Source: Tolypeutes matacus
Taxonomy: Eukaryota; Chordata; Mammalia; Cingulata; Chlamyphoridae
Assembly: GCA_026826555.1 (NCBI GenBank)
Contig: JAKSZT010000142.1
Location: 2,853,298 to 2,917,297 of the forward strand
Direction: 5' to 3'
DNA length: 64,000 nucleotides
The position numbers were made by a program, and so were the translations under genes. This document shows, piece after piece, positions 32,641-45,677 of this stretch (within the stretch, counting starts at the first letter, position 1; each line of letters begins with the position of its first letter). The notes beneath the pieces are model-generated. The model was not told where the DNA came from. It worked only from the letters and a program-made list of their open reading frames with translations, and made no database searches.

Positions 32641-34635
32641 AGCTACAGTTTGAGCCATCTATATGCTCTCTGCAGGAGATTCACCTTAAATCCAAGGATA
32701 CCGATAGATTGAAAGTGAAAGGTTGGAAAAAGATTTTCCAGTAAACAAACAAAAAAAAAATCTAGGGTAGCTATACTTATATCAGATGATATAGACTTTA
32801 AAGCAAAATTGTTATGAGAGACAAGGAAGGACATTACATATTAATAAAAGGGATGTTTCAACAGAAAGAAATAACAATCATAAATGTATATGCACTTAAC
32901 TATGATGCCCCAAGATACATGAGGCAAATACTGGCAAAATTGAAGGGAGAAATAAATATCTCTGCAATAATATTTGGAGAATTCAATACACCACTCTCAT
33001 CATTGGACAGAGTTCTGGGCAGAGATTCAATAAAGAAACAGAGAGCTTGAGTAATATGATAAATGGACTAAACCTAATAGATATATACAAAACATCACAA
33101 CCCAAAACAGCAGGAAATACATTTTTTTTCAAGTGCTCATGGATCTTTCTCTAGGACAGATTGTATGTTTGGTCTCAAAGCAGATATGAGTAAATTCAAC
33201 AAAATTGAAATTATGCAAAGCACTTTCTCTGATGATAATGGAATAAAGTTGGAAATCAACAAGTGGCAGGAAAAGGGAAAATTCACATATATATGGAGAT
33301 TAAACAACACATTCTTAAATAATCAGTTGATCAAAGAATAAATTTCAAGAGAAATCAATAAATATCTTGAGATGAATGAAAATAAGAATACAATATACCA
33401 GAACCTATGGGACGCAGTGAAGGCAGTTTTGAGGGGTAAATTAATAACCCTCAATGCTTACATTAAAAAAGAAGGAAGAGCTAAAATCAATGTCCTAACT
33501 ACATGCTGGAGGAAGTAGAAAAAGAGCAGCAAACTAATTCCAAAGTAAGTAGTAGGAATGAAATAACTAAGATCAGAACAGAAATAAATGAAATTGAGAA
33601 CAAAAAAACAATGGAGAGAATTAACAAAACCAAAAGTTGGCTCTATGAGAAGATTAACAAAACCAACAAACCATAGCTAGACTGACTAAGAAAAAAAGAG
33701 AGAAGATGCAAATAAATGAAATAAGTAATGAAAATAGGAACATTACTACTGCTCCCACAGAAATAAGAAAGATTATAAGAAGATTTTATGAACAACTTTA
33801 TGCCAAAAAACTAGACAATATAGACAAAATGAAAAAATTCCTAGGAACTTACCAACAACCTACATTGACCCTAGAAGGAATAGAAGACCTTAACAAACCA
33901 ATCACAAGTAAAGAGATTGAAACTGTCATCAAACAGCTCCCAATATGAAAAACCCAGAACCAGATAGTTTCATAGGTAAGTTCTATCAAGCATTCAAAGT
34001 TTTAATACCAATCTTACTCAAGCTCTTACAAAAAATTGAACAAGAAGGAATGCTACTAAACTCATTCTATGAAGCCAATATCACCCTAATATCAAAGCCA
34101 GATAAAGATATTACAAAAAAAGAAAATTACAGAGCCATTACTCTAATGAATGCAAATGCAAAAATCCTCAATAAAATACTTGCTAATTGAACCCAACAAC
34201 ACATTAAAGAATTATTCATCATGATCAAGTGGGTTTTATACCAGTCCTACAAGGTTAGTTCAACACAAGAAAATCAATCAGCATAATACCTTACATTAAT
34301 AAATCAAAGAAGAAAAATTGCATGATCTTATCAATTGATGCAGAAAAGGCATTTGTCAAAATAAAGCATACTTTCTTGATAAAAATACTACAAAAAATAG
34401 GAATTGAAGGACACTTTCTCAGCATGATAAAGACCATACATGAAAAACTTACAGCTAACTTTGTACTCAATTATGAAAGACTGAAAGCTTTCCTGTTGTG
34501 ATCAGTAGCAAGATAAGGATGCCCACTGTCACCACTGTTGTTAAATATAGTGCTAGAGGCTGTATCTAGAGCAATCAGGCAAGAAAAAGAAATAAAAGGC
34601 ATCCAAATCAGAAAGGAAGAACTAAAGTTTTTCTA

Positions 34636-34647
34636 TTCACAGATGAT
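34636..34647 (+). other. Reverse-transcriptase FxDD motif of L1 'D'
   Basis: The codons read F-T-D-D-M-I where L1 normally has F-A-D-D. The two catalytic aspartates are kept, although the surrounding frame is broken. Confidence 0.7.
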
Positions 34648-37297
34648 ATGATCCTATACTAGAAAGTCCCGAAAAGCCTACAACAAAGCTGCTAGAGCTA
34701 AGAAACAATTTTACTAGACAGCCAGGATATAAGATCAATACACAAAAATCAGTGGTGTTTCTATACACTAGAAATATGCAATCTGTGGAGGAAATCTGGA
34801 AAATAATCCCACTTATGATAGTGACTAAAAGAATGAAATATTTAGGAATAAACTTAGCCAAAGATGTAAAGCACTTGTATTCAGAAAACTACAATGCATT
34901 CCTAAAAGAAATTTTAAAAAGACCTAAATAATTGTAAGAATATTCCATGCTTATGGATTCAAAAACTAAATATCATTAAGATTTCTAGTCTACCCAAACT
35001 GATATACAGATTGAATGAAATCCAAATAAAAATTCCACTAACATTTTTTAAACAAATGAAAATCACAATTATCAAATTTATTTGGAAGGGTAAGGATCTG
35101 CGAATAGGCAGAAACATCTTAAAAATGGAAAATCAAGTTGGAGGACCCTCTCTTCTGGACTTTAAATCATATTACCTAGCTACAGTGATAAAAAATAACA
35201 TGGTATGACATAAACATAGAAACATAGACCAATGGAAGTGATTTGATGGTCAGAAACAGACCTTCACATCTATGGTCAAGTGATTTTTGACAAGCCTTTC
35301 AAACACAAACAGCTGGGACAGAATAGTCTATTCAAGAAATGGTGTTGGTAAAACTGTATATCCATAGTCAGAGGAAAGAAAGAAGACCCCTATCTCACAC
35401 TTCATACAAAATTTAACTCAAAATTGATCAAAGACCTAAATATAAAAGCAACTACTATAAAGCTCCTAGAAGAAAATGTAGGGAAACATTCTCAGTACTT
35501 GATGATAGGTGGTGGATTCTAAACCTTATGCCAAAAGCACAAGCAATGAAAAAAACATGGATAAAGAGGACCTCCTCAAACTTAAACACTTCTGTGATTC
35601 AAAGGACTTCATCAAGAAGGTGAAAAGGCAGCCCACTCAATGGGAGAAAATATTTGGAAACCACATATCCTATAAGGGATTGATTCCCATTTTATATAAA
35701 GAGATCATACTACTCAACAATAAAAGAGCAAGTAATCCAATTTAAAAATGGGCAAAAGATCTAAATAGATGTTTCTCCAAAGAGGAAATGCAAATGGCCA
35801 AAAAGCACATGAAAAAAAAGTTCCATATCAATAGCTATTAGGGAAATGTAAATCAAAACAATGAGATATCATCTAACACCGTATAGAATGGCAATTATTT
35901 AAAAAAAAAACAGGCAACAATAAGTGTTAGAGAAGGTGTGAAAAAATAGGAACACTGCTTCACTGTTGGTAGGATTGTAAATTGGTGCAGTCTCTGTGGA
36001 AGACCGTTTGGTGGTTCCTCAGGAAACTAAATATAGAACTGCCATATGATCCAGCAATTCCTCTACTAGGAATATCCAGAAGAACTAAAAACTATGACAT
36101 GAACAGACATCTATACTCCAATGGTCATAGCAGTGTTATTCACAATTGCCAAAAGATGGGAACAACCCAAGTGACTATCAAACAAGGAATGGATAAAGAA
36201 AATGTGTTATATATATATACAATGGAATGCTATACTGCAATAAGAAGACATGAAATTGGGACACATATGATAACATGGATGAATTTGAAGACATTATACT
36301 AAGCAAAGTAAGCAAGGCACAAAAGGACAAATATTGCATGGTCTCGTTAATATGAACTGAATACAAAGAATAAATACATGGAGTTAAAACCTAGACTATA
36401 AGTTATTAGATAAGAGAAGGGTTGAGAAGAACTAGTGATACTTAATGTATGTATAAGTTTTAATTAACTTGACTGCAAAAGTGTGGAAATGGATAGAGTT
36501 GATAGTAACACATTATAGTGAGTAGCAACTGGTTTATAAATGGGATTGTGGCTGAAAAGGGTAATCTGGGGAAATAAATGTCAATTGAAAGAAAACTAAA
36601 GACTAATCTAGGGACTGAATAACACAGTGAACCCTGAGGTAGATGAGAATTATGGTTGGTGGTATAGATGCAAGTGTGTCACTTTCTGAGCTAGAGCAGA
36701 TGTACATCGCTATTGCAAGGTGTTAGGAAGGTGGAGAAGAATGTGAAAACTACTACTAGTGTGACCTATAGACCGTGGCTAACAGCAATACTATAATATT
36801 CTTGCATCAATGCCAAAGATGTACTGTGTTGATCACGGAGATACACGGAAAAAGTGTGCCAAATGTATGCTATGGGCCATGGCTGGTGGTAATAGTCTGA
36901 TGATATTTTCTCATAATCTGCAACAAATGTTCCACAATGGTGTGGTGTGTTAGTGAAGGGGTGTTGTATGGGAATTCTACACACGTGTATGATTGTTTTG
37001 CAAGTTCACAACCTCTGTAATAAAAATATATATATTTAAAATAGGATGCTTTGGGGGAAAATACACTAAATGTAAGATAGGGACTATAGGTAGTAGTAAT
37101 ATTTTAATGATGCTCTTGAATAGTTTGTAACAAATGTTTCACAGCAAAGCAAAGTGTTGGTGGAGGGGTGATGTATGAGACCCCTGTATGATGTTATGTA
37201 TGTTTAATTTTAAGTTCACAATCTTTGCTATACACTCATTGTTTATGCACGTTCATGTATGAATGATGTTCTTCAATAAAAATATATTTTAAAAAAA

Positions 37298-39643
37298 CTA
37301 ATTTAGCTATTTGTCAGACACAAAAGCATAAAAATAAAGAAAACATATATATATATATGATTATTCGATCTTCTGTCACTCACTAGCCTGGTGAATGAAC
37401 TTGGGCAGTGTTTTTAAATGAAAGAATCTAATTTTTAGAATGTAAGATGGTATTCAGCAACAGACACTCTAAGTTTATTTACAATAACAACCAATTTTTG
37501 TGTTCATTATCTCTGGATAATTTAAATACCTTTTAATCCAGGACATAGAGCTAGACACTTGTGACAGAGAAATTATCTGTATAACCTGCTACCTAAAGAT
37601 CATTTACTGCAATGATAATCCTTGGTTCATTTAGAGAAGTTCCTTCATTTCACTCATCCCTAGTATATTCTTTTCCATATGAAGCAAGAGTGTGTCAACA
37701 CTTAATAAAAGGAATGTTTTTAAGGTCAATAAAATCTATATGCTTAAGTGGAAATATAAATCTATTGGAATAAATGATTCTAGGATAAAATCACAGTTGT
37801 GTCATCACTCATTTGTATGACATTGAACAGTTCATTTAGCAATTCAGGGCTCATTGTCCTCAAGTATAAATGTTGAGACTAGCAATACCTACCAAAAAAC
37901 ATTGAAACTGTTCTTAAAAGATTCAATAGATGAGATTTCTTAAATCAATTGCAATGGCAACACATGTAAAACATTATTAATGAAGATTTATTTCAGATGA
38001 GAATTAGTATGTTTTCTGACAATCAAAGTTCTAAAGGATGGTATGATATGACCTAAAGAGAAATGAATTTCCTATTTCTGGAAGTATCAAGTAAAACTAA
38101 TTTTTCTTTTCTTCTTACATTTTAGGGTGAACTAATATATGCATAGAGGGATTTGCTACGTAACTCTTAGGTCCCTCTTATAATGACATCCTGAACAATT
38201 ATTCTCTCCCAAATATTTATTTCTCCAGAATATCATGAATGTGTGTAAAGTGAAATAGGTATTAGAACAATTTACAGATGCCATCAAATTCTACCAGTTT
38301 TAAGTTAAAGGCTGCAGAAACTTTTCTTCATTTCCTGCTCCTTCACCCCCACCTACCTTCCTTCTTTTCTTCCACATCAATCACTTTATACAAAAGTGAA
38401 AATGCACAGCCTTTAGAAATATATTGATGGGTTGCTTCACTTACCAAGATGAAGTGGAGACTGTGGACACATTCTTTAGGATTAATGATATTTGAAAAGT
38501 GATTAAATGTTGCCAGGAAAACATTGAACAGACACTGAGAAAATAGCAGGATTGTTTTAAAAGAAGGTGTCCTTAACCAGGATGGGCTGTCTTCTAGGAA
38601 GTGGGACAGGGCTGGGTGCAGTTTCCTAATGGAGGTTTGTGCATAAGGGGACAACTGGAAACTCTCAAGAATCTGACAGAGGACAGTGGTGCTGTTAAAA
38701 GAAAGAGGCAAAGAAACACTGAAAACAATTATGCTTATTAGGCATATTGGTTGAAATTTAGAATAATTGTTGAAACATGCTTTCTTAATGAGAAAGTAAA
38801 TTAAGAACAATATTATCATTCATAATAACTTGCAAAAACCTCTAGAAATTAAAAACAATCAGTCCTTGCTGAGGGTCACATGAAGAGCATTGATTCCTGC
38901 TCTCCATCCTAACTGTATATATTAGGAAAGTGCTATTTTTCAATTTAACCTCTAGAAAGATGAATGGAAAAGTTCAAGGAATTCAAGCTTTGAACTCAAG
39001 GGGGTTCAACAATTTCAGCTATAGCTCTTTCATATAAACTCTCTCATTTTTCATCAGAAAAAGTTTTAGTGAAAAAGTTAATTGAAAGCCCTTAATAAAA
39101 TATATTAGGAAGTATCTCCAATTGTCCTGACATTATTTAGAATCTCTAAAGTCACTGAAGTGCCAGGAAAAAGAATCATTTTGTGAAAACTATGTGTTGA
39201 ACACTTTGGAGGTTTTCTTTCCTTTAGCCTTCTTTCCCTTCATTTTAAAGTGCAAGTAAATATTTCCCTTCTTATTAGGGATGTGTTATATGCTATCATC
39301 ATATAATTGAGTCAAGTATTTTTCCCTGTAATAGAATAATGCATAGCTCAAAGGTGGCACCAACTATGTGTTAAATATTATGCATAATTAAGTCACAGAA
39401 GCAGATTCTTAATCTCCTTTGATATTTTATATTCATACTCCCCTTTCTTTAATAAAAAGTGATCATACTAAATGATAAGTTTTACAACTTATAGATGAAT
39501 CATGGACCTTCTCAGGCATTCCATTTCTCTTCAAAACAAATAGGAGGAATTTATCCCTTTGAACTCTGATACTCCATGATCCTCTGCCATTTGAAAACAT
39601 GATCACAAAAATCAAATCTATTCAATGTTTAAAATAATGTAAC
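37298..39643. repeat. OR duplication unit 2, upstream flank (paralogue of ~15,740-17,985)
   Basis: Non-coding DNA colinear with unit 1 (see 14,701-17,559 and 17,763-18,206). The DAS SINE at 17,574-17,748 is absent here, so that SINE inserted after the duplication. A (TA)n run lies at ~37,347-37,358. The 158-codon minus-strand open stretch at 38,343-38,819 is not conserved in unit 1. Confidence 0.65.
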
Positions 39644-41410
39644 TAGAAACACTGGGAAGATGACATTGGAATAGGTAGGTAGGGCTCAGCTCTCACATAT
39701 AAACAATGGGGAAAACATAAAACTGTCATAGAGAGCTGTTTTGGGGATGTGAAGATCAGGAGAGTACTGTGCATCATTCCTGAGGGAGAGTGACAGAGAT
39801 GAAGAGGCTGAATAAAAAACTGAGTTACTTGCCCCTGTAACTGGGAAAGGCACATATCACCCACCCTCAAGGAGAATAGCCTTAGTAAAACCAATGGCTC
39901 ACTGCAGCCTGCTAAGAAGGGAAAGGAGGTCCTCCTCCCTGGAAGGAAGTAGCATCTGGTAGAGTACAGAGGGTGATTTCTCTTGAGTGAGTTTGGCCAG
40001 CTGAGCCCGCTTTGAATCTCAGCTGTAGCAAGCCCAGGGAATGGAGGTGGAGATAGACACCTCTGTGGGGGAGATGTAGGGCAACAGGTGTGGGATCTGC
40101 AACCAGCAAACTCAGACTGAGAGAAGTATATGGGGGAGGGGATATCAGGTGGGTAGAACAGGAGGAAAACAAGAGATATCAGCTAGTGCTTGAAGGGGCT
40201 CCAGAAAGATGGGAGGGAGAGCTGATCAGGCAGGCTGTCACAACCACCTGCCCTGCGAGAGAGAACTGGGTCAGTAAAGGTGTGGGATGACAGGTACCTA
40301 ATAGCCCAAGAGAGAAGGAAGCCTGTAGAGACAGCTTATAAACGGTCAGAAGTACAATTGACCTGAGGTAAAAGTGGGTGCGGAGGTAGACAAAGCCTTC
40401 AGAAGCCTAACCAGAAAGTGACCCAGCAGGTTGTCAAGGACCCAGATGGCACCTTGTGACAGGGAACTTATAGTCTGAGAGGTTTCTTTAGTTTTTATTT
40501 ATTTATTTAATTTCTTTATTATTTATTTTATTCTCTAAAAGCTGGATACCTTACCTGCAGAGAGAGGGCTGAAGGGTGATTGATTGGTGAGCACTGGCAG
40601 TCTGAGATAGTTGCTAGAGCCTAAGAGGGAAGTCTGTTATTCTGTTTTCCTTTTTTTCTTCTTATACTCTTTATTTCTTTTTTTACATTTTTCCCTTTTT
40701 CATTGCTTTTCTTTCATCCCACATTCTCTTGTTTGGACTTCATTTTCTTTCTTCTCTTCTCATTTTTCCACTCTTTTATTTTATTCTATTTTTTTTCTTG
40801 TTTCATTTTTTTTTATTCCACCTTTTTTATAATTATACCTTTTTTATGATTTTTTACTATCATTACTTATTTTTTCCTGGTTCATTTGATCTTTTTATTA
40901 TTATTATGGTGATGATTATGATTATTATATTATTCTTTCTTTCCTATTCTATGGTCTTAATATATTTGTGGGGCAGGAGCATGGACAACTACAAGAATAT
41001 AGAACAAGTGTAGCCACGTGCCAAGAAGTACCTTTAAAACAAAACAAAACAAAACAAAAAATGAAATAAAACCCTAGAGTAGAAAAAGAAGCCAACCAAC
41101 TGAATAAGCCCATCAATATAAAAAGACGCCTAGACACCACTAAAAAATTACAAGTCAGACTAAGAAAGAGGAAGACACGGCCCAATCCAACAAACAAATT
41201 AAAAAGCAGAAGGAGATGCAGAACATAGAACAGCTAATAAAAGATGTCCAAACAAATGTAATGAATCAACTTAATGAAGTGAAGGAAGAGATAAAGGATA
41301 TTAAGAAGATGCTGGGGAAGCATACAGAAAAAAAATCATAAACATATGTAAAAAGATAACTGATCTGATGGTGATGAAAAGCACAATGCAAGAACTTAAA
41401 AATACACTGG

Positions 41411-41513
41411 TGTGGAGTGGATGTAGTTAAGTAGTTCAGTGCCTGCTTCCCATGTATGAGGTTCTGGGTTCATTCTCCGGTATTTCCTAAAAACAAAATA
41501 CAAAGCAAAACAG
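41411..41513 (+). mobile_element. DAS-type SINE inside L1 'E' ORF1
   Basis: The sequence 'gtggagtggatgtagttaag' ... 'gttctgggttcattctccgg' resembles the DAS tRNA-like part with an A-rich tail. The duplications are 'aaatacactgg' (41,400-41,410) and 'aaatatactgg' (41,514-41,524), with one mismatch. Confidence 0.8.
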
Positions 41514-43306
41514 AAATATACTGGAAGCATATAACAGCATATTTGAATAGACAGAGGAAAGAACTAGTAATGTTGAAGATAGAGTACCTGAAATCACACA
41601 GATAGTAAAACAGATAAATAGAAAGACAGGAAAAATTCACCAGGGACTCAAGGAATTAAATGACAACATGAAATGCACAAACATACCCATTATAGAAATC
41701 CTAGAGGGAGAAGAGAAGGGAAAAGGGGCAAAAGGAGTGTTGGAGGAAATAATGCCTGAAAATTTCCCAACTCTTTGGAGGAACATGGATGTACAAGTCT
41801 ATAAAGTGCCATGCATTCCAAACAGTATAAATACTAGCACGCTTACCCTGAGACACATACTTATCAAATTGTCAAAGGCTCAAGACAAAGAGAGAATTCT
41901 GAAAGCAGAAATAGAAAAGAAAACCATCACACATAATGGAAGCTTGATAAGCTTGATCATATACTCTGAACTTTGCAATAGGGAACCTCGAATGTTCCTA
42001 ATTCTTTTATATATATATATATGATGAGGGACCTGGGGACCTGGGAGTATAAGGTGCTGGACTGGACAGGAGGGTGAGGGGATTGGGGGTGTCAACTCAC
42101 TCTGGCTACTTTCTGTTGTCAGGAAGTGGAGAAAGATTCCTTTCCATCCTGCCTGGTGGGTTTTGGCTTCTGGTCCTACAGGGGTTGGTATTGTTCACAC
42201 AACAAAATATGTTGTTCATGTATTCTTGAGTTGTTGACTGTACAATTTGGTGTATGAATTGGATGAGAAGCTGTAAGAGACAGGGCCAAAAAAAGCAGCA
42301 GCAATAATAACAGTAGTGGTGTTATAATAGACAAAATGATTGGTTTTAGGGGTGAGGAGAATTAAGAAGGAAATGAGGATAACCATGCTTGATTTCTGTA
42401 GCTGTTGTCTCAGGCTCTCTGAATGATTTCCATGTTTTCTTTCAAGATTTTAAGATTTTCTTCTACCTGCCCACTTTTGTTAATATAAAAACAACAAGTT
42501 TCATTTATAATTGCCCAGGTGCCTCCCGCAATCTTGTGATATTCTCATGGTTGCTTTTAATATTAGTACCTCCTGTTGGATTAGAGATGGGGTGGGGGTT
42601 TGGAGTCATTTGTTATTGGGGGAGGAGAGACCTGCTGGTGCTGACTGGGGTCGCAGGAGGTTATTTTGAAAAATGGGGCTAACATTCCCAACTCCTTTTA
42701 TATGGTTGTGTGGAGAGGGAGAGCAGGAAGGTGGGCCTTGATAATCTGGCTGCTTTCTGCTGTTATGGGACATTGTGGGATTCAGTTATTGTTCCCCTTT
42801 CGGCATTGAGATATTGTGGCTTCTTGCTCAGCAGCTGGCACTGTATTTTTGCAGCAGGAGAAGGTCATGTACATGATCATGGGTGACATTTCAGATGGCT
42901 GTTTAGATAAACTGAATTATTGTGCAGAAGATGTATGGACCTGCTGATATGAGGAGAATGAGAGTTATAATTGTGGTAAGGATAGGAATTAACCATGAAA
43001 TTTATGGTGGGCTGTGTGTTTATTGCCTCCAGTATTCCGAGGAGAAGGATTAATAAAATTATATAATTAAGAGTGTCTTTCAGTGATTTTTATTTCTCAT
43101 GAATTTAAGATTCCCAAGCAGTAGGGATGCATAGGTTTATGGTTAAAATTTTATTTTTTCTCAGTTTGTAGAGTTTGAGGCATAGGCAACAACAAATTAT
43201 TATTACTTCCCTTTTTTGAACTGTCAGATGGCTGGCACTTTGACTTGAAAGTTTTGTGCCTGTCTTGGTCTTGATGTTAGCATTTTAACTGGAGCTGTGG
43301 CTATAA

Positions 43307-43591
43307 TTACAGTGCTGAATTAAACTTAGTCCATTGTTGTAAGGATCTCCTGGTTACAAGAGTCCCGTTGCAGTGTCTGCAGCACTGAATGCATACATTG
43401 CCCTTTCTTAGAGCAGGAGGGGACTTATGTTGCATTCCTTGGAGTGAGCATGAAGGGCACTCATGGGTGATGTTCATGAGCTGCTGGTGAGTGACAGGCA
43501 GTTGGAACTGCTGGGTTAGGCACCCAAAGGTCTGGTATTCACGGTGTTCGCTTTTTTCAGTGGAGCCATTCTGTTGCTTTTTGTGTTTCAA
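43307..43591 (-). pseudogene. ERV pol, integrase-like fragment
   Basis: An open stretch of 94 codons with a CPSC cysteine pair preceded by His residues (THQQL), resembling the zinc-binding N-terminus of a retroviral integrase. The match is weak and rests mainly on its position downstream of the reverse transcriptase on the same strand. Confidence 0.45.
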
Positions 43592-44379
43592 TGGTATGGC
43601 TCTGGATTTTTATAAGGGCCTGTGCTTCAACAGTCCCAAAAGAAATGTTAGAGGAGGGAGCAGGGACACGATAGACAGTTACCTGTTGTTGTTGGCAGGT
43701 CTTAGATGTTCTTTCACAGACCTCTCTCCCACAGAGGGCAGCCCACAACATTGTTCCTGTCTTGTTTTTAGTATCTGCAATCCACCCCTGGATAGGGATG
43801 GCAGTCTTCAGAATGAGTGGACACTATTAGGTTAAGCCTTTCATTTGCAACAGGGCATGGTATGCTGCACATAGTTGCTTTTTAAAGGAGCTATATTGTA
43901 CTTAGGCCTCTTCTGGCAATTGTGAGTAAAAAAACTCAAGAAGTATTTGTTTAGAAGGTTGCCTTTGCCACAAACCCCACTCAAAGCAAATTTTTGGTGC
44001 TGGCTAAATGCAATTTACAAGGTAAGTTAAGGTTCACCACTCCATTACTACTTAAACTTGTGTTATTGCCTTCTTTACTCTTTTTTTTTTTTTTAATTCT
44101 AAAAAGCAGACTGCTTGGGGTGGGGGGGTGATTCTCATTTCCATGCACAACTTTTTCTGATTAACACATATAATGGTTTCAATATCTGAGCTAAGTGAGC
44201 GATGAAGGGTTTTAAGTACCCCAACAATATTCTATACTCTATTAGTATGAGAAAACATTGTACTTTATCACATACAGCAGAGGGTATAGTTTTTGTTTTA
44301 CTCAACTAGACAACAATTAAGAATTTAATAGACAGCCAAGACTTTGTAGCTTGTCCCAATTGTTTGCCTATCCCAGGCT

Positions 44380-44640
44380 CCTAAGATAAGATATCATTGT
44401 CTCTGATGCTTCTTTTAATTCTGAAAAAAGGATTACTTGTCAACAAAATATCATCAATAGAGTTACAACCACAGGTTTTTTTTTTTCCATACAGCCAGAA
44501 TCTTTGCCACCAGGCCAGGACAGATGGTTGGGCTATGCACACAGCCTTGGGGAAGCACTGCAAAATCCACCATTGGCCTTCTCACACACAGGTGAATGCG
44601 GGCAGGCTTGTCTTGTCTAAAGAGATACTAAAGAAAGGCT
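44380..44640 (-). pseudogene. ERV pol, reverse-transcriptase fragment
   Basis: Two conserved RT motifs occur in the right order: LPQG followed by SPT (44,544-44,555 for LPQG) and an x-I-D-D-I-L-L motif (IDD at 44,450-44,458), the catalytic aspartate pair of retroviral RT. They are in different frames, with a homopolymer A/T run at ~44,477-44,488 between them as the likely frameshift. The usual Tyr before IDD is Ser here. Inactive. Confidence 0.75.
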
Positions 44641-45677
44641 TAGCAAGTTTTAAAACAAAGTGATAGTGACATAGCCGGATATTAATTTTTGCAATGAACT
44701 TACAATATTTGGGACTGCTGAAGACATCAGTATTACTTTAGTCTAAGATAAGCTACTGTTATGCACCACCTCTGGCAGCCTTCAATGGCAACTCTTTTTC
44801 TGAAGCCATAGAGCTGCTTCGTTAGCAGAGGTGGGGCAAATCAGATGAACATGAGCTAAAGCATCTGCCTCTTGATTTCTAGGCAGAGAGGCTATTTCTG
44901 TGGCACATACCAATATAAAAATAATTAAAACTATGATTAACAACATTATATTTTTATCTAATATTATGTTGAAATATCTGTAGATTTTCAGGAATTTTAT
45001 TTTAGCAGTGCAGGTAAAACTACTTTGTCCATTTTTTAAAATCAAACCCTAAGATTCCCAATGGAATAAAAATTATCTTCTCCTTACCACTGCTTTAATA
45101 TGAAGATTGATATGGCTTTTGTCAGGCTTTTCTTTTATGAAGTTACTTTTTGTTATTAGCATCAATTCAGTTTCTCTTTAATAATGACTTCCTGTAATTA
45201 ACCATTTAAATATTTCAGTTTAAACAATGCTTGTATAAACATTCTATAACTATCCATACTCACGTAGACTATAGTTACTTCATCTAAAGACAAATTCCAC
45301 CTTCACAGAACACATTTTCTTACTTAATGCTACCACAAAACCTGCCATTTGCATTCAAGTTTTGTCCTACATACTTTCATTCTGATTTTATGAAAACCAG
45401 CCATCTTAACAGGAAAAAATACACTTCTTTGAAAAAAAACTTATCAAATTTCAATCAGCACTTCCACAAATTTTTACTTCTTTCAATATCCACTTAAGTC
45501 TCACATCCTTCATTTTGTTCTGGGAACAAAAATAAACTATTTAATTCAATTTTGGCATTTTTTTTTCAAAAACAGGTTTGTAATCTAAGTATCTTTTTAA
45601 AAATTAAAAATTTAAAAAATTATTTTTAAAAAACCCTACGTTTGTAGTAATTTCATTAGTCAAAACTTACAATTTTC

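Larger units (their letters stand above)
31006..37297 (+). mobile_element. L1 'D': long 5' UTR joined to ORF2, no ORF1
   Basis: The 5' end 'accagcaagatggcggcaga' starts a ~1.65-kb 5' UTR with repeated monomers. At ~32,657 it passes directly into ORF2 at the endonuclease region ('ccatctatatgctctctgca', the codons just before LQE). ORF1 and the first ~35 codons of ORF2 are missing. ORF2 then runs with frameshifts and stops to ~36,300. Recognisable pieces: EN loop around 32,970, RT 33,706-34,900 with an FTDD version of the FADD motif at 34,636-34,647, and the C-terminal part 35,011-36,302. The 3' UTR has two tandem units (36,847 and 37,056) and ends 'cttcaataaaaatatatttt'. It is dead and older than L1 'A'. 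TSDs were not clear. Confidence 0.82.

Noticed and set aside
38343..38819. 158-codon open stretch on the minus strand in non-repeat DNA
   Set aside because: It has no recognisable domain, is Leu/Ser/Ile-rich as expected from AT-rich DNA, and the paralogous DNA at 16.4-16.9 kb does not keep the frame open.
40611..41013. Membrane-protein-like frames (F/L-rich)
   Set aside because: These come from a T-rich low-complexity tract in the 5' UTR of L1 'E'.
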